From the NCBI RefSeq assembly GCF_000226255.1, contig NZ_AGFG01000034.1, positions 1 through 64,000 of the forward strand: a stretch of 64,000 nucleotides of DNA, given 5' to 3'. The DNA is from Desulfovibrio sp. A2. GTDB lineage: Bacteria; Desulfobacterota; Desulfovibrionia; Desulfovibrionales; Desulfovibrionaceae. The position numbers were made by a program, and so were the translations under genes. Below are positions 46,202-62,872 of this stretch, piece by piece. Within the stretch, counting starts at the first letter, position 1. Each line of letters begins with the position of its first letter. The notes under the pieces are model-generated. The model searched no databases. It had not been told where the DNA came from and saw only the letters and a list, made by a program, of their open reading frames with translations.

Positions 46202-46345
46202 CGTTTCGGATCAGTTGCACTGCCGTCCGCCGACATGTTCGGCCTTCCCGGCCAAGCCGGGGCGCATCCCTTCGGAGACTCTCCGGGGAGCGTGACCAAG
46301 GCGGCAGGAGATTGCGAACGTCAGCAAAAGGAAAAGGTGGGTACA

Positions 46346-47053
46346 ATGCCCAAGCACGGCAAGAAATATCGTTCGGCGACGGAAGGACGCGACATCGCCG
46401 AGCGTTTCGCTCTGGAAGACGCGGTGGCCAAGTCGCTGTCGGCCTCCTTCGCAAAGTTCGATGAAACCGTCGACGTGGCCATCTGCCTCGGCGTCGATCC
46501 CAAGTACTCCGACCAGATGGTGCGCGGCGCCGTCACCCTGCCCCATGGCCTCGGCAAGACCGTGCGCGTGGCGGTGTTCTGCAAGGGTGACAAGGAAGCC
46601 GAAGCCAAGGCCGCCGGCGCCGACTTTGCCGGCGCCGAAGAACTGGTCGCCAAGATCAAGGAAGGCTGGCTGGACTTCGACAAGGCCATCGCCACCCCCG
46701 ACGTCATGGCCCTGGTCGGCCAGATCGGCCGCGTGCTCGGCCCCCGCGGCCTGATGCCCAACGCCAAGACCGGCACCGTTACCTTCGACGTGGCCACCGC
46801 CGTCAAGGAAACCAAGGCTGGCCGCGTCGAGTTCAAGGTCGACAAGGCTGGCGTGCTGCACGCCCCGCTCGGCAAGGTGTCCTTCGGTCCCGAAAAGATC
46901 CTGGACAACCTGAAGTCGCTGCTTGAAACCGTGAACCGCCTGAAGCCCGCCACGGCCAAGGGCGCCTACATGAAGGCCATGGCGGTTTCCACCACCATGG
47001 GCCCCGGTTTCAAGGTCGACCCCAGCACGATCAAGAAGTTCCTCGAAGGCTAG
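46346..47053 (+). CDS. rplA: 50S ribosomal protein L1
   Basis: 235 residues. [54 protein letters not shown]. In most bacteria L1 represses the rplK-rplA message; the 144-bp rplK-rplA gap has GC-rich pairing potential but no site I can name. AAGGTGG precedes ATG 46346. Confidence 0.97.
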   Translation: MPKHGKKYRSATEGRDIAERFALEDAVAKSLSASFAKFDETVDVAICLGVDPKYSDQMVRGAVTLPHGLGKTVRVAVFCKGDKEAEAKAAGADFAGAEELVAKIKEGWLDFDKAIATPDVMALVGQIGRVLGPRGLMPNAKTGTVTFDVATAVKETKAGRVEFKVDKAGVLHAPLGKVSFGPEKILDNLKSLLETVNRLKPATAKGAYMKAMAVSTTMGPGFKVDPSTIKKFLEG

Positions 47054-47072
47054 ACCGCCTTCGCGTGATATT

Positions 47073-47100
47073 TGGCCCGGCTGCTTGCAGCCGGGCCTTT
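47073..47100 (+). terminator. Attenuator hairpin after rplA
   Basis: GGCCCGGCTGC-TT-GCAGCCGGGCC followed by TTT, 20 bp after the rplA stop and ahead of the rplJ leader. It probably sets the ratio of L11-L1 to L10-L12 transcripts. Confidence 0.65.
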
Positions 47101-47239
47101 ACCGGCAACAGGCCCGGAAATACGAGTCGAAGAAAGCAGGCTGCACGGGTTCTTCGCCCTTGCGTTAAGTCCTGCCGAGACCACAGTGTCTTTGGCTCGG
47201 CATTTCCACCCAGACACACCCGAACCTGAGGAGAGTCAC
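47101..47239 (+). promoter_or_regulatory. L10 leader region (autoregulatory)
   Basis: The ~140-nt leader of rplJ contains several pairable blocks (GAAGAAAGCAGGCTGCACGG, GGTTCTTCGCCC, CCGAGACCACAG / TCTTTGGCTCGG). In bacteria the L10-(L12)4 complex binds such a kink-turn leader to repress rplJL. Assigned from position and structure potential, not from a model match. Confidence 0.5.
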
Positions 47240-47761
47240 GTGAACAGGTCCGAGAAGGCAGCCATCATCGAGCAATTGAAGGCTCGTGCTGAAGGCGCTT
47301 CCATCGCGGTCGTGACCGACTTCAAGGGTATGTCGGTGGAAGAGCTGACCCGTCTCAGAGTGAAGCTTCGTGAAAACGGCGCGGAATACCACGTCGTGAA
47401 GAACACCCTGGCACGGATCGCCTTTACCGACGGAGCGCACGACGTCATCAAAGACGCGTTCAAAGAGAACTGCGCCGTCGCCCTTGGGTTCGCAGATCCC
47501 GTCGCGGTGGCGAAGGCACTCACCGACTTCGCCAAGACGAGCAAACTCTTCGCGGTGCGCCATGGCAGCCTTGAAGGCAAGTTCCTCACCGAGGGACAGG
47601 TCGCCGACCTCGCCAAGCTGCCCAGCAAGCCCGAACTGATCGCTCGCGCTCTTGGCACGATGAATGCCGTGCCCACCAACTTCGTTTCGCTGTTCGCCAA
47701 CATCATCCGTGGCCTGCTCTACGCCCTGAAGGGCATTGAAGAGAAGAAGGCCGCGGCCTAG
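47240..47761 (+). CDS. rplJ: 50S ribosomal protein L10
   Basis: 173 residues with a GTG start at 47240 after [54 protein letters not shown] are typical. It anchors the L12 stalk. The non-ATG start fits tight translational control through its leader. Confidence 0.97.
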   Translation: MNRSEKAAIIEQLKARAEGASIAVVTDFKGMSVEELTRLRVKLRENGAEYHVVKNTLARIAFTDGAHDVIKDAFKENCAVALGFADPVAVAKALTDFAKTSKLFAVRHGSLEGKFLTEGQVADLAKLPSKPELIARALGTMNAVPTNFVSLFANIIRGLLYALKGIEEKKAAA

Positions 47762-47812
47762 GCGACCCCGAACCCAACACCTTACGCCAAAGACACCCGA
47801 AAGGAGCAAATC

Positions 47813-48196
47813 ATGTCCAGCATCACCAAGGAACAGGTCGTCGAATTCATCGCCAACATGACCGTCCTCGAACTCTCCGAGTTCATCAAGGAACTTGAAG
47901 AGAAGTTCGGCGTGTCCGCCGCCGCCCCGGCCATGGCCATGGTGGCCGCCGGTCCTGCCGAAGCCGCCCCGGCCGAGGAAGAAAAGACCGAATTCGACGT
48001 CATCCTGAAGGGCGCCGGCGCCAACAAGATCGGCGTCATCAAGGTTGTCCGCGCCCTGACCGGCCTTGGCCTGAAGGAAGCGAAGGACAAGGTTGACGGC
48101 ACCCCCTCCGCCATCAAGGAAGCCGTCTCCAAGGAAGAAGCCGAAGAAGCCAAGAAGCAGCTGGTGGAAGCCGGCGCCGAAGTCGAAGTCAAGTAG
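47813..48196 (+). CDS. rplL: 50S ribosomal protein L7/L12
   Basis: 127 residues. N-terminal dimer domain [20 protein letters not shown], an Ala-rich hinge ([19 protein letters not shown]), and C-terminal domain [20 protein letters not shown] and [12 protein letters not shown]. It recruits translation GTPases. AAGGAG precedes the start. Confidence 0.98.
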   Translation: MSSITKEQVVEFIANMTVLELSEFIKELEEKFGVSAAAPAMAMVAAGPAEAAPAEEEKTEFDVILKGAGANKIGVIKVVRALTGLGLKEAKDKVDGTPSAIKEAVSKEEAEEAKKQLVEAGAEVEVK

Positions 48197-48231
48197 ACTC
48201 GGTTCGCTTCGCCGCACAGGCGATCGGAACA

Positions 48232-48262
48232 GCGCGGGCGAGCCAATCGCCCGCGCTTCTTC
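48232..48262 (+). terminator. Terminator/attenuator after rplL
   Basis: GCGCGGGCGA-GCCAA-TCGCCCGCGC, a perfect 10-bp stem, followed by TTCTTCTG. Partial termination here would lower rpoBC relative to L12, as in other bacteria. Confidence 0.8.
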
Positions 48263-48415
48263 TGCTTTGTCGCCCTGTACGGCCACGGTGGCATTTCGGG
48301 TGGCGGCCATGCCCAACGGCTACGGCGGACACGCTCCGGCGGATGCGGGTGGACACGGCGTCACGGGACGGGACGAGGCGGACAGGAAGCGGGACATGTG
48401 ACAAGTCGCACGGAC

Positions 48416-48444
48416 TTGCAAAAATTTCCCGAACCGACTATAGT
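48416..48444 (+). promoter_or_regulatory. Sigma-70 promoter of rpoBC
   Basis: TTGCAA (48416-48421), a 17-bp spacer, TATAGT (48439-48444) in a locally AT-rich stretch. The start is predicted near 48451. It would let rpoBC be expressed apart from the ribosomal protein genes. Confidence 0.65.
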
Positions 48445-48821
48445 TGCAATTTGGTCGAACTCACTTCGCACCAACCCAGCTCCTGACCCGGGCGGTACGT
48501 TGTACGCTGCACCCCTCTTTCTTTCCCCCCGAACCGACAGCCTTTCCGGTGGGCGCGTCGCTCTTGTCGCGCGTCCGTCATGCCTCATGCGCGGCACGGC
48601 GTTGAAGGGACACCCCCTTCACGCGGCCGCCTTTCGTTGTCGCTTCGCCCTGGCAGCCTCGCGCCGCGCGCCTGCTGCCCCCGAAACGCGGAACCCTGAT
48701 TGCGCCGCCGGTTCCGCTGCCTTGCGTGCCGTGCACGCGTCCGCTTCATCCGACCCGCACGGGTCGTTCGGCCTCTCGCGCTGAGAGCCCCGCCGGAAAA
48801 CCGTCTTTCTGAGGTGAAACC

Positions 48822-52940
<4,119 letters not shown>

Positions 52941-53061
52941 GAATATGCATTCAAGCCCGGCGGACGGAAGTCCGCCGGGCACATGCGGCGCCGCCCGGTA
53001 CGCGCGCGCACGCCGGGGCACGCAAAGGCCCGCAAACCACCTTTTCGGGTAGGGACACGAT

Positions 53062-57219
<4,158 letters not shown>

Positions 57220-57249
57220 GAAGGGCTTGCGCCAACAAGAAGAGAAGAC

Positions 57250-57283
57250 AGGGCCTCCGCTTTCGGGCGGGGGCCCTTTTTTT
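57250..57283 (+). terminator. Intrinsic terminator of rpoC
   Basis: AGGGCCTCCGC with GGGCGGGGGCCCT across a TTTC loop, then seven T residues, 30 bp after the stop. Confidence 0.88.
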
Positions 57284-57335
57284 ATCCGGCGGTGGCGGAG
57301 GGGGAAGGGAGAAGGGGGGTGGCATGGTTGCACCC

Positions 57336-57560
57336 GGCTTCTACGAATACACACCAGTCCTGTTGATTACGCTCGATTTCGTTATGCCTCCGGCGGGCAA
57401 GGGGCCATTGAGCGATGGCCCCTTGCATCCCCGCGCTCCAGGGGGGCTTCGCCTCCCCTGGACCCCCGACGTATCATGCGCGGCGTCCCTCCGGCAGCAG
57501 CTTCCCTTCGGCGCCAAGGCGCCTTCGGGTGATCTGCCGCCGGTGACGCCAATGCGCACA
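57336..57560 (+). repeat. R1 composite repeat, locus C forward
   Basis: GGCTTCTACGAATACA, CCTGTTGATTACGCTCGATT, TCGTTATGCCTCCGGCGGGC, hairpin GGGGCCATTGAGCGATGGCC, CCCCGCGCTCCAGGGGGGCT, TCGCCTCCCCTGGACCCCCG, then tail block GCGCGGCGTCCCTCCGGCAG to GACGCCAATGCGCAC. This is the cleanest uninterrupted copy. Confidence 0.82.
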
Positions 57561-57609
57561 TGACTCCCGCAGACATGGCTATGCTTGGGTGCCCTGACCG
57601 TCTGCTTTC

Positions 57610-57702
57610 CTGCGCCGCGTTCCTTCCACCGCCAACTACCCTGCGGCGCTGGCGCGCCTCGGGTGATTTGGCGGTGGGACCGCGCATGCGCACGTGGCTC
57701 CC
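57610..57702 (+). repeat. R1 tail-block repeat, partial
   Basis: TGCGCCGCGTTCCTTCCACC, GCCAACTACCCTGCGGCG, CTGGCGCGCCTCGGGTGATT, then GGCGGTGGGACCGCG and ATGCGCACGTGGCTCCC. Matches the tail of the 19850 module. Confidence 0.6.
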
Positions 57703-58000
57703 GGTGGCGTGGAAAGCCAGGGGCCTTTACTCATGCCTCGTTGCGACGCATGTGCCGCCGTCAAAGCCCGGCGCACAAAACATAGGCGACGAGCAAACAT
57801 GGTATCGTGGGGTTGCCTGCTCGCTTCCATGAAGACGCACCCTCTTCGTCTACGCACAGAAAACCTCCGTGCGGCGATACGCATCCGCAGCCGGAGATCG
57901 CCGCCGAGGCTTTGCGAGGCGGAAGCACCGGCGTTGCGGATGCGCGCCGCAACTAATGCAAAGGTACGGGCACCCGAGTGAGATGGAGGCGGCGAGAGAT

Positions 58001-58226
58001 GCGGGCACATACGCATTCAGACGGGCAGATCGCCCGAGGCGCGTTAGCGCCGCAGGGAAGCTGCCCGGCGTAAGAATGCGGTGCATGACGACACGGGGTT
58101 CCAAGGGGCGGAGCCCCTTGGAACGCGGGGGTGCAGGGGGTGTTCGTTACAACACCCCCTGCCCGCCGGAGGCATAACGAAATCGAGCGGCATCAATCGC
58201 GCACGACTGACTTCGTAGAGGCCGGA
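58001..58226 (-). repeat. R1 composite repeat, locus C reverse
   Basis: GCGGGCACATACGCATTC, GGGCAGATCGCCCGAGGCGC, GCCGCAGGGAAGCTGCCCGG, GAATGCGGTGCATGACG, CTTGGAACGCGGGGGTGCAG, CCGCCGGAGGCATAACGAAA and CTTCGTAGAGGCCGG. It forms an inverted pair with 57336-57560 and closely matches 17794-18020. Confidence 0.8.
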
Positions 58227-58250
58227 TGCAACAAGGCACGACGCCTCTCT

Positions 58251-58320
58251 TGCCTCCCGCCGGAGGCATGCCGAAATCGGCCGGGTTCAACAGGGCGAGA
58301 CTGTCTTCGTAAAAGCCGTG
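58251..58320 (-). repeat. R1 head unit, solo
   Basis: CCGCCGGAGGCATGCCGAAA, TTCAACAGGGCGAGACTG and TCTTCGTAAAAGCCGTG: only the head block, without tail. Confidence 0.65.
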
Positions 58321-58346
58321 CCTGTCAGGTACATTCCCTCTTATTC

Positions 58347-58410
58347 CTCGCCGAAGGCATACCGATATCGAGCATGGACATGGTGGCTGGCGTGTCTTCG
58401 TAGAGGCCGT
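58347..58410 (-). repeat. R1 head unit, solo, diverged
   Basis: CTCGCCGAAGGCATACCGAT, ATCGAGCATGGACATG and TGTCTTCGTAGAGGCCGTG. A further trace (CTCGCCGCCAAAGGCATCCC) follows at 58433. Confidence 0.55.
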
Positions 58411-58557
58411 GATCAAAAGACACCGCGCCTTCTCGCCGCCAAAGGCATCCCTGTCCAGCGCCAGCACCAGCCCTAACCCCCGTCACCTTCTTGCCATCAT
58501 TGCCCGGCTGTGCGAAAACGTGGTGCCTTGAGCGGGCATCCAAGACAAGGACATCGA

Positions 58558-59226
58558 ATGCCGCCGCACTTCCTCGCCAGCGTTTTCCGCAACCAGCCGC
58601 GCCGGTCCGCATCGGCCCGGCCTTTTGGCGCACGCGCCCTGTCCGCCGTCAACGGCCTCGCCTCCCCCCTCACCCTGCTCATCCTGCTCGCCCTGTTCCT
58701 GCTGCCGCAGGCCACGCCCGCGCAGGCCGCCGCGCCGCGCCAGTTCGTGCTCGACACCTTCGCCATCGAAACCCGCGAAGACACCCTGGTGCTGCGCCTG
58801 GGCGTTGGCGTGGACGACCCCGACGGCCTGCGCGACCTTCTGAAGGACGGCGCGGAAGTGGAACTGCGCGGCACCGCCACGCTCACCCGTCGCCGGGGCG
58901 TGCTGCCCGACGTGACCCTGGCCGAAAAGGTCTTCGCCTGCGTGCTGCGGCACGACACCCTGACCCGCGAATTCGAACTGCGCCTTGAAGGCCGCGAGGC
59001 TCCTTGGCGCGACAAGAACCTCACCCGGCTGCTGGAAGGCACCTGGAAGCGCTTGGTGCTGCCGCTGTCCCCCATCACCGCATTGGAAAAAGGCGAGCCG
59101 CACCGCGTCTCGCTGGCCCTGTCGCTGCGCCACACCGACGTGCCGCCCTGGCTTTCGCGCACGCTGTTCTTCTGGTCCTGGGAAGTCGTGCCCGACGCGA
59201 CCTTCACGCAGGACTTCACCTACTGA
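58558..59226 (+). CDS. DUF4390 exported protein
   Basis: 222 residues. A signal peptide or membrane anchor lies at residues ~30-58 (LTLLILLALFLLPQATPAQA). The exported part begins APRQFVLDTFAIETREDTLV and includes LRHDTLTREFELRLEGREAP, PHRVSLALSLRHTDVPPWLS and FFWSWEVVP, the pattern of the DUF4390 family. This family is commonly coupled to NtrY-like kinases, as here: the kinase ATG lies 11 bp downstream. AAGGA before ATG 58558. Probably part of the periplasmic side of the same signalling unit. Confidence 0.8.
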   Translation: MPPHFLASVFRNQPRRSASARPFGARALSAVNGLASPLTLLILLALFLLPQATPAQAAAPRQFVLDTFAIETREDTLVLRLGVGVDDPDGLRDLLKDGAEVELRGTATLTRRRGVLPDVTLAEKVFACVLRHDTLTREFELRLEGREAPWRDKNLTRLLEGTWKRLVLPLSPITALEKGEPHRVSLALSLRHTDVPPWLSRTLFFWSWEVVPDATFTQDFTY

Positions 59227-59237
59227 CCGGCCCCGCC

Positions 59238-61660
59238 ATGCCCCGCCGCACCGTGACGCCCGAACAGCCCTCCGGCCTCCCGCCGGATGGACGCGGCTCC
59301 GTCGGCGCTGCGTCCGGTCCGCCGCACGGCGCGTCCGACGCGTCCGGCGGCCATCCTTCCGCCCCTTCCCACGGTTCCCCCGCCGGCCCGGCCTCCCCCC
59401 CCCGCCGGGGCACGACGGGCCGGACTCCCCGCAGGTCATCCGGGTAAACCCCACCGACACCCGCGAGCGCAAGCGCCGCCAGCGCGAAATCTACGTGGCG
59501 GCGGGCGTGCTGGTGGGCATGCTGGTGGCCACCTGGGTTGAATTAAACCTGTTTGGGGTCGATTCCTACATCTTCCTCGTCCTGCTGAACATCAACTTCA
59601 TCCTGTTGCTGGTGGTGCTGTTCATCGTGCTGCGCAACGGGGTGAAGCTGATCCTCGAACGCCGCCGCAGGGTGTTCGGATCGCACCTGCGCACCCGGCT
59701 GGTGCTGGCCTTCATGGCCCTGTCGCTGATCCCCACGGTGATCATGTTCCTGGCCTCCAACCGGGTTGTGGGCACCTCGGTGGACTACTGGTTCAACAAC
59801 CAGGTGGAAGTCTCGCTGGACAGTGCCCTGGACGTGGGGCGCAGCTTCTACACCGCCGCGGCAGACCGCCTGCGCGCGCGCGGCGAATCCATGGTGTCGG
59901 AAATCACCGACCGCCACCTGACCTGGGGCGGCCAGACCATGGATGCCCTGCTGGAGCGCAAGCGCAAGGAATACGGGTTGTCGCTGACCGGCATCGTCAC
60001 GCCCGGCCGGGTGGAGCAGAACTGGCACGCCCCGGCGGACTTCGCCCCCACCTGGAAGGAGGCCCGGCGCAAGATCGCCTGGGACCAGGCGGCCGCGCAG
60101 CGCTACGTGTCCCTGCTGTGGAAGGGCGAAAGCGCCGACTACGTCATCGGCGTGCTGGCCATCGACGGCGGCCGCGCCGGGTACCTGGTGCTGGCGGAAT
60201 CCATCGGCGAAGGGGTGATGCTGAAGCTCGAGCGCATCGCCCAGGGCTTCGACGACTACAAGAAGCTGAAAACGCTGAAGCGCCCGCTGAAGGTCTCGTT
60301 CCTGTTCATTCTCGCGGTGCTCAGCCTGCTGATCATCCTCGGCTCCATCTGGTACGGCTTCCGGCTGTCCAAGGAACTCACCGCGCCCATCCTGGCCCTG
60401 GCCGAGGGCACGGAACGCATCGCGCGCGGCGACCTTGCCTTCCGGCTGGAGGATGCGGCCACCGACGAACTGGGACTGCTGGTGCGCTCGTTCAATCGCA
60501 TGGCCGAAGACCTTTCCGTCAGCCGCACCCGCCTGACGGACGTCAACGACATGCTGGCCCTGCAGAACGTGGAGATGGGCGAACGCAGCCGGTACATCGC
60601 CACCGTGCTCGACAACATCGCGGCGGGGGTGGTTTCGTTCGGGCCGGACGACAGGGTGGCCACCATCAATGCCGCCGCCTGCGCCATGTTCGGGGTGGAG
60701 CCGGGCTCCATCGTGGGGCGCGACCCCCGGGAATATCTCTCGCCCGAAGACGCGACCATAAATCGTCAGATGCTGGACGAGGTGCGCGCCCGGCCCGGCC
60801 GCCGCTGGCAGCGCCAGATAGACTACGGCCAGGGCGACCATGCCCTGAAGCTGCTGCTCACCGCCGTCAGCCTGACCACGCCGGAAGGCGAATACAGGGG
60901 CACGGTGGCCGTGTTCGAGGACATCACGGAACTCGAGCGCATGCAGCGCATGGCCGCGTGGCGCGAGGTGGCGCGGCGCATCGCCCACGAGATCAAGAAC
61001 CCGCTCACCCCCATCAAGCTCTCGGCGCAGCGGCTGGAACGCAAGTTCGCGGGCTCGGTGGACGACCCGGTGTTCGGCCAGTGCACCGACCTCATCGTGC
61101 GCCAGGTGGAGCACCTGCAGCAGATGGTGGAGGAATTCTCGGCCTTCGCCAAGCTGCCGGAGGTCACCCCCCGGCCCGGCGACCTTACCCCGTTGCTGGA
61201 GGAACTGACCGCCCTGTTCCGCAACAGCCACAGCAACATCGCGTGGACGCTGGACATCCCCGCGCCGCTGCCGGTGTTGCCCATGGACCACGAGGCGCTG
61301 CACCGGGCCTTCCTGAACATCCTGACCAACGCGGCGGAAGTGCTGCAAGGGCGGGACAACGGCGTTGTGACCATCACCGCCGTGCACAACACCGCCCTGA
61401 ACCTGGTGCGGGTGGACGTGGCCGACAACGGCCCCGGCCTCACGGCCGAGGAACGCTCGCGCCTGTTCGAGCCCTACTTCTCGCGCAAGAAGGGCGGCAC
61501 CGGCCTTGGCCTGACCATCGTGAAATCGGTGGTGTCGGACCATCGCGGCTACGTGCGCGCCCACGCCGTACCGGTCACGCCCGGCGTGACCGACACAACG
61601 GGCACGACTGGCGCGACTGGCGGCGGCACCGTTGTCACCGTCGAGCTTCCTGTGGCATAA
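59238..61660 (+). CDS. NtrY-like membrane histidine kinase, frame broken at a C9 tract
   Basis: About 807 residues if one base is added. ATG 59238 is the only plausible start, 11 bp after DUF4390, but its frame ends at 59447. The kinase frame (from EIYVAAGVLVGMLVATWVEL) is open upstream without any ATG/GTG/TTG before ~59492. The frames join if the run of nine C at 59395-59403 has ten. Domains: helices at the N-terminus and near residue 370, a variable periplasmic region, HAMP (GTERIARGDLAFRLEDAATD), PAS, HisKA with ARRIAHEIKNPLTPIKLSAQ (phospho-His) and HATPase (NILTNAAEVL, DNGPGL, GGTGLGLTIVKS). The C-terminus has a Thr/Gly repeat. No NtrX lies adjacent. Phase variation, sequencing error or translational frameshifting are all possible. 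Confidence 0.85.
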
Positions 61661-61797
61661 GGGAACGTATACCGGTGCTCCATGCGCCGCGCTGGGTGCG
61701 CGGCGCACGGGCGCCCCGCCCTTTTCGCGGCCACGCGGCATGCGCCCCCCTCTTGCAGGGGCACGGCCGCCGCCCGCCACACCACGGGGGTTTTCGC

Positions 61798-62766
61798 ATG
61801 CACGTCGTCGTTCTTGGCGGAACGGGCTTCATCGGTTCGGCCCTCGCCCGCGCGTTGCTGGCGCGGGGCGACGCTGTCACCGTGCCTTCGCGCGCGCCGC
61901 GCGCATCCGGCGCGGGGGCCGCGTCGGGCGTCCAGGGAGCCGGGCCTTCCGTTACGCCCGCCGTCTGGAACGGCCGCGACCCGGAACCGCTGACCCACCT
62001 GCTGCACGGCGCGCACGCCGTGGTCAACCTGCTGGGCGAAAACATCGCGGGCGGCCGCTGGACCGCGCAGCGCAAGGCGCGCATCGTGGACAGCCGCGTG
62101 GCGGCCGGACAGGCCGTGGCCGCGGCCCTCGGCTCGCTGCAGGCCTCCGGCGCGGGGCGTCCGGCGGTGCTGGTGCAGGCGTCGGCGGTGGGGTATTATG
62201 GTGGTTGGCCAGACATGGCCACGGCCCCGAAATGCGGCGAAGCAGACCCGCCGGGCTCCGGCTTTCTGGCGGAAACCTGCGCGCGGTGGGAGGCTGCGTC
62301 CGCTCCAGCCCAGGCCATGGGCGTGCGGCGCTGCGTGATCCGCAGCGGGGTGGTGCTGGGCGCGGGCGGCGCGCTGGCGCGCATGCTGCCCATCTTTCGC
62401 GCGTGGCTGGGCGGTCCGCTGGGCAGCGGCAGGCAGCCCTTTCCGTGGATCCACCTGGCGGACGAGGTGGGGGCCATCCTGCACCTGCTGGATACACCGT
62501 CCTGTTCCGGGCCCTACAACCTGGCCGCGCCGCAGGCCGTGGCCAACGCCGGGTTCTCGGCGGAGTTGAACCGCGCCGTGGGCCGCCCGTCCTGGCTGCC
62601 CGCCCTGCCCGCGCCCGGCTTCGCCCTGCGGCTGGCCCTGGGCGAGATGGCGGACGAAGCCCTGCTGGCCGGACAGATTCCCCCGCCGGACCGGCTGGCC
62701 GATTCCGGCTACGTCTTCCGGTTTCCCGCGCTGCGCGAGGCCCTGGCGGACCTGATGCGGCGCTGA
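61798..62766 (+). CDS. TIGR01777-type NAD-dependent epimerase/SDR protein
   Basis: 322 residues. N-terminal Rossmann motif VVLGGTGFIGSALARALLAR; VVNLLGENIAGGRWT; QASAVGYYGGW with the active-site Tyr area; FPWIHLADEVGAILHLLD; C-terminal EMADEALLAGQIPPPDRLAD. These are hallmarks of the YfcH/SulA-like TIGR01777 family; its exact reaction is unknown. It lies between the kinase and a response regulator. A G-run (CACGGGGG) serves as a weak ribosome site. Confidence 0.88.
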   Translation: MHVVVLGGTGFIGSALARALLARGDAVTVPSRAPRASGAGAASGVQGAGPSVTPAVWNGRDPEPLTHLLHGAHAVVNLLGENIAGGRWTAQRKARIVDSRVAAGQAVAAALGSLQASGAGRPAVLVQASAVGYYGGWPDMATAPKCGEADPPGSGFLAETCARWEAASAPAQAMGVRRCVIRSGVVLGAGGALARMLPIFRAWLGGPLGSGRQPFPWIHLADEVGAILHLLDTPSCSGPYNLAAPQAVANAGFSAELNRAVGRPSWLPALPAPGFALRLALGEMADEALLAGQIPPPDRLADSGYVFRFPALREALADLMRR

Positions 62767-62872
62767 CCACCCCGCCGGACGGCAGCCCGACGACATCCAA
62801 ACGGCAATCCGCGCCCGCCGGAAGCGCACCGGCGGAACAGGCACGACATATTCACGAAGCTCCGGAGCGGGC

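Larger units (their letters stand above)
48197..48821. other. rplL-rpoB spacer with attenuator and rpoBC promoter
   Basis: A 625-bp gap, longer than usual for this junction. It contains a terminator-like hairpin (48232-48262) and a good sigma-70 promoter (48416-48444), leaving a ~370-nt rpoB leader. No gene seen in the leader. Confidence 0.6.
57284..58557. other. 1.27-kb repeat-filled spacer after rpoC
   Basis: Contains a forward R1 module (57336-57560), a partial tail block (57610-57702), a reverse R1 module (58001-58226) and at least two further R1 head units (58251-58320, 58347-58410). Between 57703 and 58000 and after 58411 I see no gene. ORFs in this region derive from the repeats. Confidence 0.7.

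Noticed and set aside
58160..58410. CRISPR-like array in the R1 head units
   Set aside because: The units are diverged, few, unevenly spaced and match the heads of larger modules elsewhere. There are no regular spacers and no cas genes.
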